Below are positions 26,421 through 35,129 of a stretch of 64,000 nucleotides of DNA, piece after piece (positions within the stretch are counted from its first letter, which is position 1; every line of letters begins with the position of its first letter). The translations under genes and the position numbers were made by a program. The stretch lies in the NCBI RefSeq assembly GCF_004295795.1, contig NZ_SEBR01000014.1, forward strand, positions 51,830-115,829, given 5' to 3'. Source of the DNA: Flavobacterium sp. GTDB lineage: Bacteria; Bacteroidota; Bacteroidia; Flavobacteriales; Flavobacteriaceae. The notes under the pieces were generated by a model that made no database searches, was not told where the DNA came from, and worked only from the letters and a program-made list of their open reading frames with translations.

Positions 26421-26932
26421 TTTGATCGGCGGTAAGAGCATTGCTCACTTTCGTCTGAACGGCTGAAATTCAGGCAAATCGTTTTTTAAGCCGGTTTCAG
26501 ATGTTGTCCTTTCACGAATATCATCCGAAAAGTAACGCCAATACACCGGAAAGTAGCGTTTGTACATCGGTTGAAATTTTACCGCGTGAATAATCTAGTT
26601 TTGGTTTTCGTTGAGAAATTGGAATAAGGACGAATTATTAACAAATTACAAAAACCTGTTTTTTTAATACCTGCACTATTCTATGTTTGCAAGATGTACC
26701 GCTTTTTTTACTAAAATTTTCAGAATGCCCAAAATTTTACTTTCCGGATCCAGTTTGTCCTTTACAACATCCGATCAAATATTCCCAGTAGTTTCAAACC
26801 GTCGGGGCAATCTCGAAAAGAGATTTCTATTTTGAACCAACTTCACTTTTTTACGCATTTTCCCAATCAGCGAAAGTCATCTTCTTTCGACAACGATTCC
26901 GTGTCTCAGTTAATCATCCAAAAATAAAAATC
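26421..26932 (+). promoter_or_regulatory. Gene-free leader region with a candidate promoter
   Basis: About 510 bp without a convincing gene separate the pentose phosphate terminator from the next gene. TATGTTTG at 26682-26689 matches the -7 consensus; the element 23 nt upstream is CTG rather than TTG. If used, it would give a leader of about 240 nt. The stretch is AT-rich with several T- and A-runs, and I see no tRNA or recognisable riboswitch. Confidence 0.4.
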
Positions 26933-27796
26933 ATGTCATCAACCATTTGCCGATTCAAAATCCTGGAGACCGAAACACGCGTGCCAAGTCCGCAGGAAAT
27001 CGTTGAACGCTGCTACGACAATCGCGAAGACACGTTCAACGGTTGGTGCAAGGACATGGGAATCGCGCTTTCGAAAGATGCCGTCGACAGGCGCGTCAAG
27101 GTTGATCGCTTTGTCGAATTGGTTTCGGAAGCTTACAGAAAAGACGGTTCGGGTTTCCTCGATGCTTTCGTGAAAAAAGACTTCTACTACATCGAGCTTG
27201 TCGATACTCTGCGCAAATCTTACGAATCGCAAGGCGTGCTTGAAATCGTTTCCTATCACACCTTGTTTTGGAACAACCTCTTCGCTTCTTTGGGTTATGC
27301 CGATTACAAACCGGCCGAAGTCACTGAAATCAAGGTAGAGATCGCGCAAGTCTATCCGGGAATCAACGTATTTCCGAAGTACACCATAAACGACACCGTC
27401 ACAAAAAGGATGGAACGTCATTTTCTTACGCGGATTTTGTCTGACATAGAAAACAACGACGCAATCGCAAATTGGTTCGGGGCGACGGGAAGCGACCTTG
27501 CGCCGTCAGACAACTCGATGCACATCAAATCTACCGATCGCATTGGTGCCGACGGCATCGTTTGGGGTTTCCAGCGCGGGAAGGATTTGATCGCAAAACC
27601 TGACAACGCCGCCTTCCGCAAGAAATACAAAGACGCTTGGTGGCTCGAGGAATTGCCTACCGACATTGACGAAGGCGACCAAGACTATCCGATAAAGGTC
27701 GTGGAATATTCGGTTTTTGTGCATCCGAAATGGTTTCCCGAAATCGACAAGATCGTTGCCGGAAAACATATCAACGACAGTACGGCCTACTATTGA
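26933..27796 (+). CDS. Uncharacterised protein opening the hypothetical-gene island
   Basis: A 287-residue soluble protein with no signal peptide or membrane helix and normal codon use. The first half is helical and charged (VERCYDNREDTFNGWCKDMG near residue 30), and the second half contains many aromatic residues (DGIVWGFQRGKDL, DAWWLEELP). I do not recognise a family. It is followed after about 50 bp by the first of two paralogous acidic proteins and seems to open a run of small unknown genes. It could be a cargo- or immunity-type protein, but nothing in the sequence proves this. Confidence 0.65.
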   Translation: MSSTICRFKILETETRVPSPQEIVERCYDNREDTFNGWCKDMGIALSKDAVDRRVKVDRFVELVSEAYRKDGSGFLDAFVKKDFYYIELVDTLRKSYESQGVLEIVSYHTLFWNNLFASLGYADYKPAEVTEIKVEIAQVYPGINVFPKYTINDTVTKRMERHFLTRILSDIENNDAIANWFGATGSDLAPSDNSMHIKSTDRIGADGIVWGFQRGKDLIAKPDNAAFRKKYKDAWWLEELPTDIDEGDQDYPIKVVEYSVFVHPKWFPEIDKIVAGKHINDSTAYY

Positions 27797-27848
27797 TGGC
27801 CAATGAAATTCTGATTCTAGAATCTGCTACGTTAACGCAAACCAAAAT

Positions 27849-28544
27849 ATGAACACAAGAAAGGAAATCGAATTCAGGCCAACGACGAACCCTGAAGATT
27901 TCGCAAAAGCCGTCGTCGATCTCGCCAATCCTGAAGATGTCCTGACAGACACGACGCTTCTCGACAAGCAAGTCCTATTGCCAAAAATAAGCATGCCGGG
28001 TTATCTGGCCGACCCAAAATTCGAAGGTTTGACGTTCCATTTCGTGATTACACCAATCTTCAGTGATGTGGTCGACTTCAGATTGACCGAAGACAACAAA
28101 TACGAATTCCTGAGTATGGACGGCAAAACTTTTGACGAAATGTCAGAAGAGTTCCTGGCCGATTGTGCCGACGAAATGGAGCAGGATTTTGATGAGCGCA
28201 ATGAGGAGACGACTTACCATTTGCCAGCCGACGAACACTACGATGGTATCGACATCCAGATTGGCGCGCCTTCGTGGTGTCAGGAAAAATTCCAGCGCCA
28301 ATTGGACGATGCTGAAATTGAAGCGCTCGAAGCCCGCCAGGAAAACGGGGAAGTTTTCGATTATTGGTCGTTTGATTTTGACTTCGGATACGAAACCGAT
28401 TACACTGATCCCGGGCTTCAGGACGAAAACGGCGATGCGCTCGAATTCGTGGCGCAACTCAATGAAGGCGGCGCTTTCGGCACTTATTATCTTTTCTATT
28501 CGCCCAAAACGCGATTGGTGAGACAATTTTTTCTCTGCACATAA
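27849..28544 (+). CDS. Acidic uncharacterised protein, paralogue of the gene at 32450
   Basis: A 231-residue, strongly acidic cytoplasmic protein. Shared with the 204-residue product of the gene at 32450-33064 are FHFVITPIFSDVVDFRLT (FHFIVTPVFLDYADFRLT there), DNKYE, a IGAPSWCQ motif (VGGEPIWDQ there), DENGDALEFVAQL (DENGDVMEFIAAL) and the end FGTYYLFYSPKTRLVRQF. The (I/V)GxPxWxQ motif and the overall layout resemble YwqG/DUF1963 proteins, which I offer only as a possibility. The copies are too different for a recent duplication. Confidence 0.65.
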   Translation: MNTRKEIEFRPTTNPEDFAKAVVDLANPEDVLTDTTLLDKQVLLPKISMPGYLADPKFEGLTFHFVITPIFSDVVDFRLTEDNKYEFLSMDGKTFDEMSEEFLADCADEMEQDFDERNEETTYHLPADEHYDGIDIQIGAPSWCQEKFQRQLDDAEIEALEARQENGEVFDYWSFDFDFGYETDYTDPGLQDENGDALEFVAQLNEGGAFGTYYLFYSPKTRLVRQFFLCT

Positions 28545-28575
28545 AAAAATCAAATAACCAGTAATCCCTATAAAA

Positions 28576-29535
28576 ATGAGCTTTTTTAAGAAACTGAAAA
28601 ACATGGTCGGCGACACAGGTGTTGCGCTTGATTATATCTACGTGGAAAATCCGTGGCCGTTCTATGATCCTATGATCAAGGCGACGATTCGCGTCAAAGC
28701 CGAAAAAGACGAGCTTACGATCGTTTCGGTAGTCGGGACGTTTTACGCCAAACGCACTGTCGACGGAAGCGAGCAGGAAATGGTCTTGGGTCAGGATCAC
28801 ATCACGCCCGATAATTGTTACAGCGAAACCATCGACGGCGTCAAGCAAAAACAGGTTCCAAGAAAGGTGGCAAGCGGACGCGAGGCTGACTTCGGACTTT
28901 TCGTAAAAGACATGAACGTTACCGACTTGCTTGAAAAATGGGGCGCGGGCACTCCCGAATTGGCCCAGAGAAACGGCGTGACTTTCTTTCTCAAGACCGA
29001 AGTCGACATCAAGGAAACCGTCGGGCTTTTTGATCCTACGCACGAAGTAGAGATTGAGGTTTGGGACAATTTCGTCGAGCGTCAACAATGGCTCATGGAA
29101 GAAAGGGAATACGACGAAAAACGCCGATTGGAACAGGAAGCCGAGGAAGCGCAAGACAAAATCGACGAGGTCGAGGACGCGAAATTCCAGTTTTCCCAGG
29201 CGCAACTCGACTTGCTGAAATCTAACAATCTCGAAACGGAATTGGAACTTTTCGTGGACGGATCGGCAGACGAATTCCACAACCTGATAAGAATGCACAA
29301 AAAAATCGTGCGCCTCACTGACGATTGGGAAGACGAGACGAAAATCGGTCTTTTCACGATCGAGGAAGTCAACGGCCAACGCGATCTGCAATTCGCAAAC
29401 CCGCAGGATTGGGAAGGAATTCCGATCGAAAAAATGACCTATTCGCTCAAAAGCCTTTCGGATTCGGGCGAGATCGAAATCCTGAGACAAAAATCGATTT
29501 ATCCGCTCAAGGACATCGCTTTGTTCAGACAATAA
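28576..29535 (+). CDS. Arrestin/Spo0M-like N-terminus with a C-terminal domain of unknown function
   Basis: The 319-residue protein begins MSFFKKLKNMVGDTGVALDY and continues with a beta-rich part, which resembles the start and fold pattern of Spo0M-type arrestin-like proteins. In the middle there is a Glu/Lys-rich helix (about 175-205, EEREYDEKRRLEQEAEEAQ) likely to form a coiled coil, then a C-terminal domain of about 110 residues. No signal peptide. The Spo0M relation is inferred from the N-terminal pattern only. It is in the same direction and spacing as its neighbours. Confidence 0.6.
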   Translation: MSFFKKLKNMVGDTGVALDYIYVENPWPFYDPMIKATIRVKAEKDELTIVSVVGTFYAKRTVDGSEQEMVLGQDHITPDNCYSETIDGVKQKQVPRKVASGREADFGLFVKDMNVTDLLEKWGAGTPELAQRNGVTFFLKTEVDIKETVGLFDPTHEVEIEVWDNFVERQQWLMEEREYDEKRRLEQEAEEAQDKIDEVEDAKFQFSQAQLDLLKSNNLETELELFVDGSADEFHNLIRMHKKIVRLTDDWEDETKIGLFTIEEVNGQRDLQFANPQDWEGIPIEKMTYSLKSLSDSGEIEILRQKSIYPLKDIALFRQ

Positions 29536-29567
29536 GCTTTTATCGGATTTAAACAATCGTAATCACA

Positions 29568-29900
29568 ATGTTCTGGATCGTCTGGAAAGGGAAAGGCATT
29601 TTTGTTCCCATCATTTTTTTTGCCGTCTTGTATGCTTATTTCTATGTGTTCGTGAGCGATCCGTCAGAAAAAGTCATCAACTCGAAAGGATGCGCGACTG
29701 CTTTGGTCATAACCGGATTGCTGTGCTTTTTGCTCGCACGGCGCTGGAAACGCAAATACGGGCGCGTCTATTTTGACGAAAAGAAAAACCGGGAAATCGT
29801 GGTGCGTCCGGATCATTCGTTCTATTTGCTCAACGTTTATTATTGGTCATTCATCCTGACCGGCTTGGGCTTGCTTTGTTTTTATTTTATCCTTTTTTAG
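29568..29900 (+). CDS. Small integral membrane protein
   Basis: A 110-residue protein with three hydrophobic segments: about residues 10-30, 42-58 and 89-108. A basic cytoplasmic loop (RRWKRKYGR) follows the second. It ends 1 bp before the next membrane-protein gene, so the two are co-expressed and may act together. No family recognised. Confidence 0.6.
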   Translation: MFWIVWKGKGIFVPIIFFAVLYAYFYVFVSDPSEKVINSKGCATALVITGLLCFLLARRWKRKYGRVYFDEKKNREIVVRPDHSFYLLNVYYWSFILTGLGLLCFYFILF

Positions 29901-29901
29901 C

Positions 29902-30498
29902 ATGACGAACCAGAATTTTATTGAAACCGCGCGCCATAGTGGCCAAATCGAGAAAGGCACGAGGAATCTGATGATTTTGATGGGCGTGCTCGCCGTGGCC
30001 ATGATCGTATCGGGCCTTTTTTACGAAAGTCACACCGCTGTTTACCAGTATGTAAAAAGCGGCGATTTGACGCGCAGAGGTTGGCCGGCAAGCGTGCTGC
30101 AATATTCGGCGATTTTCTTTTGCGTGTTTGCGTTTTCGCTGTATTACATCCGATGCAAGCAGGACCTCAAAAAACCGGCCCTGGGCTTGACCGACGAAGG
30201 ATTGTTCATCAACCAGCAAACGCTTAAGAACACGTTGGTGGAGTGGGATAACATAGAGAAAGTCGAGATCCGTGGCCACATTTCGAGTCCGGTGTTGCGC
30301 GTGTTTTTCAAAGATGTCGATGCCTTGCTCAAAAAACAGCCGTTTCCGTTCAAGTCCATCTCGAAGGCTTCGCTCAAAGCAGATCCGAGTCTTGGCATCT
30401 CAAAACACGAGTGCATCGGCGATCTGGTCAGGTTCTTCGATTTCATGAAGCAGAAAGGCGTCGCATCCGAGGAAAAAATGGCGGGAAGAAACCAATAA
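29902..30498 (+). CDS. Membrane protein of STM3941-like type
   Basis: A 198-residue protein with two N-terminal membrane helices (about 24-42 and 68-86) and a C-terminal soluble domain of PH-like character: LGLTDEGLFINQQTLKNTLVEWDNIEKV is the region seen in STM3941-like proteins (quoted here in part: LTDEGLFIN, VEWDNIEKVEI). Its end carries a conserved-looking stretch with GISKHECIGDL. The function of such proteins is not established. It follows the small three-helix membrane protein directly. Confidence 0.6.
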   Translation: MTNQNFIETARHSGQIEKGTRNLMILMGVLAVAMIVSGLFYESHTAVYQYVKSGDLTRRGWPASVLQYSAIFFCVFAFSLYYIRCKQDLKKPALGLTDEGLFINQQTLKNTLVEWDNIEKVEIRGHISSPVLRVFFKDVDALLKKQPFPFKSISKASLKADPSLGISKHECIGDLVRFFDFMKQKGVASEEKMAGRNQ

Positions 30499-30566
30499 CG
30501 GACAATCGAGCCATTTGGAAACAACGCATCCAAAACCAATAAACTGAATTTTTAAAACCAATAAAC

Positions 30567-31130
30567 ATGAAAAAAAAGAACCTGCTTGTCTTGACGGCAA
30601 TCGCGGCACTTTCCATTACGGCTTACAGTTGCAACGGAAGCAAATCGGCGGAAGGCGCAACTGCGGAAGAAAACGCAACCCCTGAAAAACCACTTGTATT
30701 CGCAGAATTCGTCGATCTCGACTTGAGCAGCTACGGAATTCCGGTGGTGACAAAAGCGCCAAAAGATGCCAAAGTCATCAAAAGCACTACCGAAGGCGAG
30801 ATTTTCGTCTACGGCGGCAAAGCGTTCAAGCTGACTTTTATGCTACGCGAGGGAACGGCCGAAGAATCGGTGGGGCAAATCAAGGAAATGACTGGCGACA
30901 AGGAAATGAATCCGAGCTTCGACAAGTTCGTGACCGAAGATCCGACCGGTTTCATAAAATCGAACAAAGAAGGCAAACTTTCCTTCACATACGGCGTGAC
31001 CACGGGCGAATCGTCGGTGATCATCCAGGAAGGCATGACATACGATCAATCGCCGGATCAATTCACCGATTACAGCCCAGCCGACGTCAAGTTGATGTAT
31101 GAGGCGGCAAAGGCGTCGGTCGCAAAATAA
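30567..31130 (+). CDS. Lipoprotein or secreted protein of unknown function
   Basis: The 187-residue precursor has a lipoprotein-like signal (MKKKNLLVLTAIAALSITAYSC, cysteine at residue 22), a Ser/Ala/Glu-rich linker (about 24-42) and one compact domain that seems to be beta-alpha in pattern (TYGVTTGESSVIIQEG). No named family recognised. It is followed by its own terminator, so it may be the end of the transcript that begins near 26.9 kb. Confidence 0.6.
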   Translation: MKKKNLLVLTAIAALSITAYSCNGSKSAEGATAEENATPEKPLVFAEFVDLDLSSYGIPVVTKAPKDAKVIKSTTEGEIFVYGGKAFKLTFMLREGTAEESVGQIKEMTGDKEMNPSFDKFVTEDPTGFIKSNKEGKLSFTYGVTTGESSVIIQEGMTYDQSPDQFTDYSPADVKLMYEAAKASVAK

Positions 31131-31156
31131 ATCACCGAACATCTTAGTTTTTTGAA

Positions 31157-31187
31157 CCTCGGACACAAATGCTGTCCGGGGTTTTTA
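31157..31187 (+). terminator. Terminator after the lipoprotein gene
   Basis: CCTCGGACA (31157-31165) pairs with TGTCCGGGG (31173-31181) with one G-T pair, around the loop CAAATGC, followed by TTTTT. It lies 26 bp after the stop of the lipoprotein gene and 17 bp before the ankyrin gene. Confidence 0.75.
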
Positions 31188-31203
31188 CCCAAACCAACCA
31201 GAC

Positions 31204-32424
31204 ATGGACAGCAACAAAGAACTCGTAATCGCTTCAGAGACAGGCGATCTTGAAACCGTAAAGCAATTGCTCGCCAAAGGTGCCGATGCGAGTGCGATGG
31301 GACCGAATTCCGGCGCTTTACATTGCGCGGCATCGAACGGCCATCGCGAAATCGTGCGGCTTTTGCTCGAAAACGGATCCGATCCGAACATAGCCGACAA
31401 CCAATCGTTTTACCCGATTCACTTGGCGGCGGCGTTCAAACGCACCGAAATCGTACAGGATTTGATCGATCACGGCGCAAAACTAGACGTAGTAACCTCG
31501 AGCCTGGGAACTTTGCTTCACGTGGCGGCTGCGAACGATTTCTACCCGATATTCGATATTCCGCAAATGAAAAATGCGCCCATCGAGGCAAGGGATCACG
31601 AAGGAAAAACGGCATTCAATGTGGCCGCGGCCTTTGGCAGTTATTGGATGGGAAGAAAACTTTTCGAAGCAGGAGCAAAGGTGGACACAGTAGACGACAA
31701 CGGTTACACGCCCTTGCTGAATTTGCTCTCGCGTCTGGACGATGCCAAAATCGAACATTGGCAGTCGACCGGATCCAATTCTGGCGTCGACGTCAAATAT
31801 GAAATCAAGAACGGTTGTTTCCGCTACATCAAACCTTTCAAGGGCGGCGCGGACGAATTGGGGCGTGTGCTTTCGTTGCGCGACCAGTATGACATTTCGT
31901 TTTACGATTGGGGACCGACGCAGCACCGCGCTTATGTCGACTGCATTTATTTTGTCGAATATCTCGTCAAGAAAGGCGCTGACGTCAATTTCAAAGCTTC
32001 GAACGGCAATACGCCCATGATCATGGCGTGCTCGGCGGGCGACGGGGAAACGATCGCGATCCTGGCAAAAAAAGGTGCAGATTTCAACGTCAGGAACGAA
32101 AAAGGCACGATGCCTTTGCATTACGTTTCGAGAACCAAGCGCCTCGACGGCCTGAAAGCCTATTTCAAACACAACGAAAATGCCGACGCGAACGTGTTGG
32201 ACGCCAAGGGATGGACGGCCGGACATTACCTCGCCGACATGGGCGGACACGCCGAAATGGCCAAACTGTTGATTAAAAACGGGCTCGACGTAACCATCGG
32301 AAGTACACAGGAATTTGCCGGAGTCTACCCAATCGGTGTGACCGCGAAAGCAGTGGCCGAACATTGGAACGACGACGAAATGGCCACGCTGATGACTCCG
32401 AAGAAAGATAAAACCAAAGTCTGA
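31204..32424 (+). CDS. Ankyrin-repeat protein
   Basis: A 406-residue cytoplasmic protein made mostly of ankyrin repeats. Clear repeats start near residues 6, 36 and 69 (GDLETVKQLLAKGADAS, NGHREIVRLLLENGSDPN, FKRTEIVQDLIDHGAKLD), and more lie at about 255-365 (VEYLVKKGADVNFK, IAILAKKGADFNVRN, AEMAKLLIKNGLDV). A less regular insert (about 195-250) breaks the array. Ankyrin repeats bind protein partners, and such proteins are common as antitoxin- or immunity-like partners in this kind of gene island. The partner is unknown. Confidence 0.75.
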   Translation: MDSNKELVIASETGDLETVKQLLAKGADASAMGPNSGALHCAASNGHREIVRLLLENGSDPNIADNQSFYPIHLAAAFKRTEIVQDLIDHGAKLDVVTSSLGTLLHVAAANDFYPIFDIPQMKNAPIEARDHEGKTAFNVAAAFGSYWMGRKLFEAGAKVDTVDDNGYTPLLNLLSRLDDAKIEHWQSTGSNSGVDVKYEIKNGCFRYIKPFKGGADELGRVLSLRDQYDISFYDWGPTQHRAYVDCIYFVEYLVKKGADVNFKASNGNTPMIMACSAGDGETIAILAKKGADFNVRNEKGTMPLHYVSRTKRLDGLKAYFKHNENADANVLDAKGWTAGHYLADMGGHAEMAKLLIKNGLDVTIGSTQEFAGVYPIGVTAKAVAEHWNDDEMATLMTPKKDKTKV

Positions 32425-32449
32425 AACTGCAGATTACAACCAGAGAATC

Positions 32450-33064
32450 ATGTCAAAATCAAAACCGATCGGCCTTAAGCGAACGACCAAAGCCGAGCCT
32501 GTGGAAAATGTCATCGTCGCATTTCCCAAACCGTCCGACGTGCTCGCCGAACCCAAACATTTCGAGCAAAAAATCGCGTTGCCACAGTTCAGTATTCCAG
32601 GAAATTTCATCAAGCCGGAGTTCGCTGATCTTGTTTTCCATTTTATCGTGACGCCGGTTTTTCTGGATTATGCCGATTTCCGCTTGACGGACGACAACAA
32701 ATACGAGATCGTGTCTTACAGCGAAACCAGGATTTCCGAATTCGACGCGAAATTTCTCGAATGGTGCGCTAGCGAGATGCACGACAATTTTTACGGATAC
32801 GAAGACGAACCGACGTATTTCGAACTGAATCCATCAGAAAAAGACGGGAGCATTTACGTGGGTGGCGAACCCATTTGGGACCAAACCACATACGAAAAAG
32901 AGCACAAACGCAAAACCGACTATTCGCTCGACATCTTCAAGGACGAAAATGGTGATGTCATGGAATTCATTGCGGCGCTTTATGATGAAAATATTTTTGG
33001 TTCCTACAACCTTTTCTATTCTCCCAAAATGCGTCTGATCAGGCAATTTCACCAATCGACCTAA
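32450..33064 (+). CDS. Acidic uncharacterised protein, paralogue of the gene at 27849
   Basis: A 204-residue cytoplasmic protein that shares several conserved blocks with the product at 27849-28544: FHFIVTPVFLDYADFRLT, DNKYE, VGGEPIWDQ, DENGDVMEFIAAL and FGSYNLFYSPKMRLIRQF. The GGEPxWxQ motif recalls YwqG/DUF1963. It lacks about 27 residues of the acidic region found in the other copy. It follows the ankyrin gene by 25 bp. Paired paralogues with different neighbours suggest a repeated gene module in the island. Confidence 0.65.
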   Translation: MSKSKPIGLKRTTKAEPVENVIVAFPKPSDVLAEPKHFEQKIALPQFSIPGNFIKPEFADLVFHFIVTPVFLDYADFRLTDDNKYEIVSYSETRISEFDAKFLEWCASEMHDNFYGYEDEPTYFELNPSEKDGSIYVGGEPIWDQTTYEKEHKRKTDYSLDIFKDENGDVMEFIAALYDENIFGSYNLFYSPKMRLIRQFHQST

Positions 33065-33145
33065 ATCAAAATTTTGACAATGGCATTTGCTGAACAATAA
33101 CATTAATACGCCCGTAAAACAATCGGGTAAAAGATTTCAAAGATT

Positions 33146-33817
33146 ATGAAGACATTTTTTAAGATCGGATGCGGAGCGATAGTGCTATTGTTGGCCGTCG
33201 CTTACGGATTCTATTATTACGAAACCGGTGGCAGCAAGCCAAGCCAATCGATCAAATTTCTCAATACCGGCAAGGACGAACGGTCGGTGACTTTCGAAAT
33301 GGTAGGAAAAGACGGAAAACTGCTGGACGGCTATTACGCCAACAGCAAGGTCAAGCCGAACGATTTCAAGATCGAGGAAGTGCAGGCGGGAAATTACAAG
33401 ATCAGGATTTGGGACGCAGCCGATAATCTGGTAAAGGAAATGGATTTCAAACTCACGCTTCCGGATCCGAACAAATCGAATTACGAACTGCTGCGCTTCG
33501 ACTTGGCGCAGGACAAAGTTTTCGTGATCGTAAACATGAACAGTCTGTACAAAGGCAACGATATCGCCGAACACATGTCGAAAGCCATGGGCACGCAACG
33601 CAGCGGTTTGACTATAGCAAAGGCATACGACGGACAAAAACCGTTTATGCTTGACCCAAATATCACGATGCGCAATGTGGTCGACCTCGAGGATGATTTT
33701 CCGGATAGGGTAAGTTACGGCAATACCGTCTACGCAATATTTGCCGTGCCAAGATCGTTGCCCGAAGGTCAGCTCGATGCGAATCTGATGGAACAAATCT
33801 CAAAAAAGACAGAGTGA
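33146..33817 (+). CDS. Membrane-anchored uncharacterised protein
   Basis: A 223-residue protein with one N-terminal helix (about 8-25, IGCGAIVLLLAVAYGFYYY) and a soluble domain outside. The first part of the domain looks like a beta-sandwich (YKIRIWDAADNLVKEMDFKL), the rest is mixed. The stop overlaps the GTG start of the next gene (GTGA), so the two are translated together. No family recognised. Confidence 0.6.
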   Translation: MKTFFKIGCGAIVLLLAVAYGFYYYETGGSKPSQSIKFLNTGKDERSVTFEMVGKDGKLLDGYYANSKVKPNDFKIEEVQAGNYKIRIWDAADNLVKEMDFKLTLPDPNKSNYELLRFDLAQDKVFVIVNMNSLYKGNDIAEHMSKAMGTQRSGLTIAKAYDGQKPFMLDPNITMRNVVDLEDDFPDRVSYGNTVYAIFAVPRSLPEGQLDANLMEQISKKTE

Positions 33818-34383
33818 ATCCGCAAAAGTACGATCGGTTGCAAGCGCTAGGCAAGCAAGCTTATCTCGATGCGTTGGACGAAATCGGATGGTTTGATTTT
33901 CCGCAGAACAATCGCGCGCAAATCGAGGCCAAAATCAACGAAAGCGATTCGGATTTGTATCTCAGTTTGCACCATTTGCACCTTTTTGCCGAAGATTTCG
34001 AGTCGGATGAAGGATTCGTGGACGTGATCGAAAAGTTTCAGGCAATTGCGGGAATCAATTTCCAATCTGTTGATTTCGATTTCGACGAAGCGGAAATGGA
34101 ATTCAAGATCACCGCGGCCGTCGACGGGAAAACCATCACTACGTGGATCGACAGAAGTGAGTATCCGGTTTCCGAAATCGAGCAAACGCTGAATCATCTT
34201 CTCGACAACTCCGGATCCGAAACGCATTTCGTCTGGCTACCGCTGGAAAGCGAGCTCCTTTTTTACGTTTTCGTGCCCCACGAACTCTATATGAAAGCGG
34301 TCAAAAAAGGAGTCATTCCTCAGGACGATCAGTACATCGAGGCTTTGTATGACGAATACGACATAGACGAAACCAAACCGTAA
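33814..34383 (+). CDS. Acidic uncharacterised protein, possibly shortened by a nonsense mutation
   Basis: The 189-residue acidic protein starts at a GTG that overlaps the previous stop. No signal peptide or membrane helix. After the TAA at 34381-34383 the same frame continues for 26 codons with coding character (CEQLDELIEAVGSASKGDQ) to a second TAA at 34462-34464, 19 bp before the next gene. The simplest reading is a once longer gene of about 215 codons that lost its last 26 codons to a point mutation. The shortened form may still work. Function unknown. Confidence 0.6.
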   Translation: MNPQKYDRLQALGKQAYLDALDEIGWFDFPQNNRAQIEAKINESDSDLYLSLHHLHLFAEDFESDEGFVDVIEKFQAIAGINFQSVDFDFDEAEMEFKITAAVDGKTITTWIDRSEYPVSEIEQTLNHLLDNSGSETHFVWLPLESELLFYVFVPHELYMKAVKKGVIPQDDQYIEALYDEYDIDETKP

Positions 34384-34483
34384 ACCCAGAAATGCGAACA
34401 GCTGGACGAACTGATCGAAGCTGTCGGATCTGCCAGCAAAGGCGATCAATTGATTTCAAATTAAAAACCAAATAATTTTCAGT

Positions 34484-35023
34484 ATGAACCAAACCGAAAT
34501 CCTTTTGCAAAAACGCCAAGCCAAATTCGTCCTTTACCTGATGGCCGGATTTTTCTGCGGCATGATAACCATTTTTTCCCTGATCGGGCTGATCGCCAAT
34601 TTCGACTGGTTCGTGCTCGCCGTGGCAGTCATCACGGGCAGTTGCTTCGCCATTGTCGCGACCCGACTCATTCAATTCCTCACTTACAGCAACGCCTGGC
34701 TCGTGGCAGAATCTGACGGATCTATCCTGCGTTTCTACAACAAGAATCAGGCAGGCAAGGTTTTCAACACGTCCGAGGACATCGATCTTGCGAAGGTAAA
34801 ATCGTTTTACGTCATCAAGAAAAGAACGCGCTATCTCATGTACAATTATTCTTTCGGATACGACAAAGGCGGCCTGATGTCGCGCGAATCGGTGTCGGTT
34901 TTCCCGTCGCTGTTCGAAGCCGGACGCCATGAAATGGAAACCGTGCTGCATTTTGTCAAGTCGGCACGTCCTGAAATCGAATTGGGTTATGAGAACATGT
35001 TCCAGAAATTCGCCAAGCGCTAA
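34484..35023 (+). CDS. Membrane protein with two helices and a soluble C-terminal domain
   Basis: A 179-residue protein with two membrane helices (about 17-40 and 46-66) and a soluble domain with the layout of small PH-like membrane proteins (NAWLVAESDGSILRFYNKNQ, DLAKVKSFYVIKKRTRY). It resembles the product at 29902 in architecture, but I see little direct sequence similarity. It is the last gene of the island and has a strong terminator 53 bp downstream. Confidence 0.6.
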   Translation: MNQTEILLQKRQAKFVLYLMAGFFCGMITIFSLIGLIANFDWFVLAVAVITGSCFAIVATRLIQFLTYSNAWLVAESDGSILRFYNKNQAGKVFNTSEDIDLAKVKSFYVIKKRTRYLMYNYSFGYDKGGLMSRESVSVFPSLFEAGRHEMETVLHFVKSARPEIELGYENMFQKFAKR

Positions 35024-35075
35024 TTTTGAACGGATTGCCAAATTAGTGAAAAGCATAACTAGTCGATAAAATTCG

Positions 35076-35129
35076 GCGGAAAACACGATCTTGTTTTTGG
35101 ATAAGATTTTTGTTTTCCGCTTTTTTTTA
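35076..35129 (+). terminator. Strong terminator closing the hypothetical-gene island
   Basis: GCGGAAAAC (35076-35084) pairs with GTTTTCCGC (35112-35120), followed by a run of eight T. ATCTT and AAGAT inside the loop can extend the stem. It closes the island 53 bp after the last gene. Confidence 0.85.
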
